Assembly: GCA_036661035.1 (NCBI GenBank)
Contig: JAVWZM010000086.1
Location: 1 to 8,621, forward strand
Reading direction: 5' to 3'
Source: JAGPHI01 sp036661035
GTDB lineage: Bacteria > Bacillota > Clostridia > Oscillospirales > Ruminococcaceae
DNA length: 8,621 bases
Below, in pieces: positions 6,223 through 8,621 of the stretch; within the stretch, counting starts at the first letter, position 1; the number at the start of each line of letters is the position of its first letter. Position numbers and translations under genes: made by a program. Under the pieces are notes generated by a model that saw nothing but the letters and a program-made list of their open reading frames with translations, did no database searches and had not been told where the DNA came from.

Positions 6223-6525
6223 ATGAAAAACGGCAAAACAAAACCAAAAACAAAATTAACATCGCTGTTGGGTTGGCTGGGTGCTTGTGTGCTCAGCCTA
6301 TATTTGGTTGTGTCGCTTATCACAACGCAGGTGGAAATTGTGGCAAATCGCAATCAGCTTTTGGCTGTGCACGGAGAGATTGAAACGCAGAAAGCCCAAA
6401 ATACAGAAATTAAGCGCGTTTTGGAAACCAGCAGTGAAGACGAGCTTATCGAGCGCATTGCACGCGACCGTTTAGGCTATGCAAGGCCGGACGAACGCGT
6501 ATTTGTGGATATGTCGGGCAAATAA
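6223..6525 (+). CDS. divIC: Septum formation initiator DivIC (FtsB family)
   Basis: A 100-residue bitopic membrane protein of the FtsB/DivIC family. A basic cytoplasmic N-terminus (1-12) is followed by one membrane helix at about 14-36. A short coiled coil (about 37-70, with NRNQLLAVHGEIETQKAQN) comes next, then the family signature DELIERIARDRLGYARPDERVFVD at 74-97. In the divisome it pairs with FtsL and binds DivIB/FtsQ outside the membrane to regulate septal peptidoglycan synthesis. GAGG at 6214-6217 lies five bases before ATG. The preceding gene pair is sporulation-specific while division is needed in growth, so divIC probably has its own promoter in the short gap; the only candidate I see is weak (TTGTTG/TATGAC, 17-base spacer). 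Confidence 0.92.
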   Translation: MKNGKTKPKTKLTSLLGWLGACVLSLYLVVSLITTQVEIVANRNQLLAVHGEIETQKAQNTEIKRVLETSSEDELIERIARDRLGYARPDERVFVDMSGK

Positions 6526-6584
6526 ATTTGAGGAATGCCGTTTGGCTTTTCAATATTCAAATATAAAAGGAGTTAACGCAGTTC

Positions 6585-7004
6585 ATGGCATTAGAGATTG
6601 GTAGTATTGTAGCAGGTAAAGTAACAGGCGTTAAAAAGTTTGGCGCATTTGTGGAAATGGAAGACGGCTCTACGGGCATGGTACACATTTCCGAGGTATC
6701 AAATGAATATATACAAGAGCTTACAGACGTCTTGTCCGAGGGGCAAGAGGTAAAGGTGAAGGTGCTTAGCATTTCACCGGACGGTAAGGTGGCTCTTTCG
6801 ATTAAGCGCACCATGGAGCGCCCAAAGCCGCGCGCAGATACAGGCCGCACATGGCAGCCGCGTACAGCAGCACCGGTAGCAGGCGAGCCTACTTTCGAGG
6901 ACATGATGGCGCAATTTAAAACACGTAGCGAGGAGAAAATATCCGACCTTAAGCGTGTTACCGAGGCACGGCGTGGCGGTGGCTATTCTCGCAAGGGCAG
7001 ATAG
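6585..7004 (+). CDS. yabR: S1-domain RNA-binding protein YabR
   Basis: A 139-residue protein with one S1 domain at residues 3-74 (GSIVAGKVTGVKKFGAFVEM, TGMVHISEVS and GKVALSIK are the diagnostic strands), a linker rich in Pro, Arg and Ala, and a C-terminal motif from about 101 (PTFEDMMAQFKTRSEEKISDLKR) ending in a basic GGGYSRKGR tail. That combination, plus its place after divIC, is typical of B. subtilis YabR and the related general stress protein 13 type. It likely binds RNA or the ribosome; its cellular role is not settled. AAAAGGAG at 6565-6572 precedes ATG by 12 bases. A strong terminator 33 bases after the stop closes the unit. In B. subtilis this spot is followed by spoIIE and tilS further on; here hpf follows. 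Confidence 0.9.
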   Translation: MALEIGSIVAGKVTGVKKFGAFVEMEDGSTGMVHISEVSNEYIQELTDVLSEGQEVKVKVLSISPDGKVALSIKRTMERPKPRADTGRTWQPRTAAPVAGEPTFEDMMAQFKTRSEEKISDLKRVTEARRGGGYSRKGR

Positions 7005-7036
7005 CTTGGCACTTTCAAAACATGTTTAATAGTAGC

Positions 7037-7084
7037 AAAAGCGGTCTTGTGCATTTTGTTTATGCGCAAGACCGCTATTTATAT
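7037..7084 (+). terminator. Rho-independent terminator after yabR
   Basis: A 15-bp stem with one G-T pair, 7040-7054 with 7062-7076 (AGCGGTCTTG against CAAGACCGCT at the base), has a 7-base loop and is followed by ATTTATAT. An AAA run precedes it. It is the strongest intrinsic terminator in the window and isolates hpf from the divIC-yabR unit. The rest of the 321-base gap 7005-7325 holds only the hpf promoter and leader. Confidence 0.85.
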
Positions 7085-7177
7085 GGCGAATTTATCAACA
7101 TTTTCACATATATTGTAAATATTGCATAATAAATGTTAATTATAATAAAATAAACTGTAAATTTAGCATATTTTTTA

Positions 7178-7206
7178 TTGTCTTAATCTTTAAGCTATGA
7201 TATAAT
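7178..7206 (+). promoter_or_regulatory. Sigma-A promoter of hpf with extended -10
   Basis: TTGTCT at 7178-7183, a 17-base spacer, and a perfect TATAAT at 7201-7206 preceded by TGA (extended -10). Transcription should start near 7213, giving a leader of about 113 bases. A perfect 12-bp palindrome, GAAATGCATTTC, lies at 7220-7231 just inside the transcript and could be an operator. Confidence 0.72.
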
Positions 7207-7325
7207 GAAACCAGAGATAGAAATGCATTTCATGGTGGATATTATAAACGCACATATAATAAGCTGCAAATTCCCCGTAATTGCCATTTTGATTTGCATA
7301 TATCTCATAGTAAGGAGGCTTTGTT

Positions 7326-7847
7326 ATGAAAATCACATGCACAGGTAGAAAAGTCAGCTTAAAGGAAAACTTTTTAGAAAAAGTGGATAAAAAGCTTACA
7401 AAGCTGAACAAATTCTTTTCAGACGAGGCGGAGGCACAAGTAACAGTAACCGTAGAAAAAGATTGGCAAACAGTGGAGGTCACTATCAAGGACAGAGGCT
7501 TTGTATCGCGTTCGGAAAAATCTGCAGATCGCATGGAAGACGCTTTAGATATAGCTGTAGATGTTCTGTCGCGCCGCATTGTTAAAAATCGCAAGCGTCT
7601 TGAAAACAAATTATATCAAACAATTCCGGAGGATATGCCAAAAGACGAAACGGCAGACGACGAGCCGTATAATGTTATCCGAGAAAAACACTTCTATGTT
7701 AAGCCCTCCAGTGTAGATGAGGCTATTTTAGAAATGAATATGCTAGGGCACGAGTTTTTCCTATTTCGCGATGCAGCGTCAGACGAAATTAACGTAGTAT
7801 ATCGCCGTAAAAATGGCAGCTACGGCTTGTTGGTACCTGAAAGATAA
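7326..7847 (+). CDS. hpf: Ribosome hibernation promoting factor, long form
   Basis: A 173-residue long-form HPF. The N-terminal ribosome-binding domain (about 1-100, MKITCTGRKVSLKENF through VDVLSRRIVKNRKRLE) is followed by an acidic linker (about 103-114, EDMPKDETADDE). The C-terminal dimerisation domain (about 117-173) carries VIREKHFYVKPSSVDEAI and the closing NVVYRRKNGSYGLLVPE signature. Long HPF binds the decoding region of the 30S subunit, and its tail pairs with another copy to form inactive 100S dimers in stationary phase or stress. The start is clear: AAGGAGG at 7312-7318, seven bases before ATG. It is a single-gene unit with its own promoter and flanking terminators, which suits independent stress control. 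Length and tail exclude short HPF/YfiA. Confidence 0.95.
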   Translation: MKITCTGRKVSLKENFLEKVDKKLTKLNKFFSDEAEAQVTVTVEKDWQTVEVTIKDRGFVSRSEKSADRMEDALDIAVDVLSRRIVKNRKRLENKLYQTIPEDMPKDETADDEPYNVIREKHFYVKPSSVDEAILEMNMLGHEFFLFRDAASDEINVVYRRKNGSYGLLVPER

Positions 7848-7858
7848 TAATATAATAA

Positions 7859-7888
7859 AATGCCCTGCAGCTTTTGCCGCAGGGCATT
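7859..7888. terminator. Bidirectional terminator between hpf and the lipoprotein gene
   Basis: A perfect 10-bp stem, AATGCCCTGC (7859-7868) with GCAGGGCATT (7879-7888), around a 10-base loop, starts 12 bases after the hpf stop. The plus side is followed by TATACATTTG. The minus side is followed by a better T-rich run (TTATTATATTATT), so it can serve the convergent minus-strand gene as well. Confidence 0.75.
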
Positions 7889-7923
7889 TATACATTTGTC
7901 TATATGCAAATATACGCTTTATA

Positions 7924-7971
7924 GCAACTTGACTTATTATTGTCTTTGTAAACAACCTTTTGTCAAGTTGC
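7924..7971. repeat. Long-spaced inverted repeat in the convergent gap
   Basis: GCAACTTGAC (7924-7933) and GTCAAGTTGC (7962-7971) are perfect 10-bp inverted copies separated by 28 AT-rich bases. Neither strand has a T tract directly after it, so it is not a standard terminator. A smaller pair, AGCAAT (7994-7999) with ATTGCT (8010-8015), lies beside it. I see no gene in 7848-8034. Confidence 0.5.
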
Positions 7972-8034
7972 ATACAGCAAAGACGAGGGCTTTAGCAATC
8001 AAAAGTAAAATTGCTGTAATATGTAAAACGCAAA

Positions 8035-8295
8035 TTATTTAGCAACAGATGTTGTTGTGGAATCTGCCATAGAAGAAGCAACCTTGGAATCTGCCATAGA
8101 GGAAGCAACTTTGGAATCTGCCATAGAAGATGCAACCTTGGAGTCTGCCATTGAAGAAGCAACCTTGGAGTCAGCCATAGATGTGCTGGCGGAAGCGCTT
8201 GTGGAATTAGCTGCGCTTGCAGGTTTGTCTGTGCCGCAAGATGTCATGGCAACTGCCAAAGCTAAAACGATAGATACTAAAGTAATTTTTTTCAT
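8035..8295 (-). CDS. Small putative lipoprotein with 9-residue tandem repeats
   Basis: An 86-residue protein I cannot assign to a family. Residues 1-19 form a lipoprotein signal: lysines at 2-3, a hydrophobic core at 4-16, then MTSC with C20 as the likely lipidated cysteine. The mature part is very rich in Ser, Ala and Thr. From about 40 it consists of four identical MADSKVASS units and a partial MADS, ending TTTSVAK. It should be anchored on the outer face of the membrane, with an extended, low-complexity tail. Coding on this strand is supported by AAAGGAG (8306-8312) ten bases before ATG, a strong promoter, and repeat copies that differ only at synonymous sites. It is convergent with hpf and stands alone. 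It could be a spacer-like surface protein, an expressed repeat protein of lineage-specific origin, or a pheromone precursor; none of these is demonstrated. Confidence 0.75.
   Translation of the reverse strand: MKKITLVSIVLALAVAMTSCGTDKPASAANSTSASASTSMADSKVASSMADSKVASSMADSKVASSMADSKVASSMADSTTTSVAK
8060..8180. repeat. 27-bp tandem repeat, four and a half copies
   Basis: Units lie at 8060-8086, 8087-8113, 8114-8140 and 8141-8167, with a partial fifth from 8168 to about 8180. The units differ from the first at 2, 1 and 2 positions. The period is a multiple of three, so gain or loss of copies would keep the lipoprotein frame. Confidence 0.9.
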
Positions 8296-8343
8296 AATAT
8301 ATAATCTCCTTTTTCTTGTGCACGTATTTGTGCAACGGTGATT

Positions 8344-8372
8344 ATTATATCACTAAAATTCTCACTTGTCAC
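8344..8372 (-). promoter_or_regulatory. Sigma-A promoter of the repeat lipoprotein
   Basis: Read on the minus strand: GTGACA (8372-8367), a 17-base spacer, then perfect TATAAT (8349-8344) with TG one base upstream (extended -10). Start near 8337, leader about 42 bases. An inverted repeat GTGAT/ATCAC (8338-8353) covers the -10 box, and TTGTGCA occurs twice in the leader (8316 and 8328). Confidence 0.72.
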
Positions 8373-8426
8373 AAAAAAACTGTGTAATTTTTGTGAGATA
8401 TGCACATTTTGTAGCATTGGCTATAA

Positions 8427-8456
8427 TGCACAAACCAAATTAAAAACCTTTGTGCA
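8427..8456. repeat. Inverted repeat TGCACAAA / TTTGTGCA
   Basis: Perfect 8-bp arms at 8427-8434 and 8449-8456 around 14 bases. It lies between the lipoprotein promoter and the end of the next minus-strand gene. There is no T tract on either side, so a protein-binding site is more likely than a terminator. Otherwise I see nothing in 8373-8516. Confidence 0.45.
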
Positions 8457-8516
8457 ATATAAAAGAATGGTTACAAATATAATACGTTTAAACGGCAAAA
8501 TTTTACAAATAGAGAA

Positions 8517-8621
8517 TTAAAAATACAGCGAAATCAGTTTTTCATATTCGTCATCAAGAGCCTTTGTGTCAAGAGCGTCAATGTAAAAAGCTTCTATTTC
8601 GTCATGGCATGTTTTAGCTTC
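8517..8621 (-). CDS. C-terminal end of an unidentified gene, cut by the window edge
   Basis: Thirty-four codons are open on the minus strand from the window edge to TAA at 8519-8517. The peptide is acidic and helical in appearance, with the segments CHDEIEAFYIDALD and DDEYEKLISLYF at the end. The GC-richer codon use (GCT, GCG-like stretches, GAC) resembles the other genes and contrasts with the AT-rich DNA just to its left, which supports real coding. I do not recognise the family from this tail. It would be read toward the lipoprotein gene in the same direction, about 145 bases upstream of the lipoprotein promoter, with no obvious terminator between. Confidence 0.55.
   Translation of the reverse strand, partial: EAKTCHDEIEAFYIDALDTKALDDEYEKLISLYF

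Noticed and set aside
6171..6383. Plus-strand frame overlapping the divIC start
   Set aside because: It lies in another frame to divIC, which has a ribosome binding site, membrane helix and family signature.
8057..8341. Plus-strand open frame with ESAIEEATL repeats
   Set aside because: It mirrors the minus-strand tandem repeat, whose 27-bp period keeps any stop-free frame open. It has no ribosome binding site, and repeat differences are not synonymous in this frame.
8422..8427. Plus-strand TATAAT as a promoter
   Set aside because: No reasonable -35 hexamer at 16-18 bases and no plus-strand gene follows.
8338..8520. Plus-strand 60-codon open frame
   Set aside because: It starts with GTG without a ribosome binding site, covers the lipoprotein promoter, and has a low-complexity composition typical of AT-rich noncoding DNA.

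Overview
The window looks like a chromosomal core segment of an endospore-forming, low-to-moderate-GC Firmicute, most likely of class Clostridia. The main evidence is the gene order mazG - hup - rqcP(yabO) - yabP - yabQ - divIC - yabR. Apart from the inserted hup, this matches the conserved Bacillus subtilis cluster yabN(mazG)-yabO-yabP-yabQ-divIC-yabR, and it includes two sporulation genes. Strong AGGAGG-type ribosome binding sites, AT-rich intergenic DNA and a hemZ-type radical SAM gene agree with this.

Layout. (1) 60-2987: a tight operon of a metallo-beta-lactamase-fold hydrolase, hemZ and a uridine-kinase-like nucleoside kinase. The genes overlap by 4 and 23 bases, so translational coupling is likely. 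(2) 3098-3469: a small protein of unknown role with a C-terminal four-cysteine zinc ribbon. (3) 3470-3684: an AT-rich gap with a perfect AT palindrome beside a candidate promoter. (4) 3685-5174: mazG (NTP clean-up), hup (nucleoid protein HU) and rqcP (S4-domain ribosome rescue factor). A terminator-like hairpin sits directly against the rqcP ribosome binding site. (5) 5175-6157: a 207-base gap with a previously unremarked four-copy degenerate repeat of about 29 bp and a sigma-E-like promoter, then yabP-yabQ (spore coat/cortex morphogenesis). (6) 6223-7004: divIC (division septum) and yabR (S1 RNA-binding protein), closed by a strong terminator. (7) 7326-7847: long-form hpf (ribosome hibernation) with its own good vegetative promoter. 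(8) 8035-8295, minus strand: a small putative lipoprotein built of 9-residue tandem repeats, convergent with hpf, with its own strong promoter. (9) 8517-8621, minus strand: the C-terminal end of a gene that runs off the window.

Taken together the genes are housekeeping: nucleotide hygiene (mazG, nucleoside kinase), translation quality and dormancy (rqcP, hpf, yabR), chromosome packing (hup), division (divIC) and sporulation (yabP, yabQ). I see no mobile element, CRISPR array, tRNA, rRNA or defence system. The least ordinary material is at the right end (the repeat lipoprotein and a cluster of TGTGCA motifs around its promoter) and in the rqcP-yabP gap. All functional statements rest on motif recognition by eye; no database search was run.
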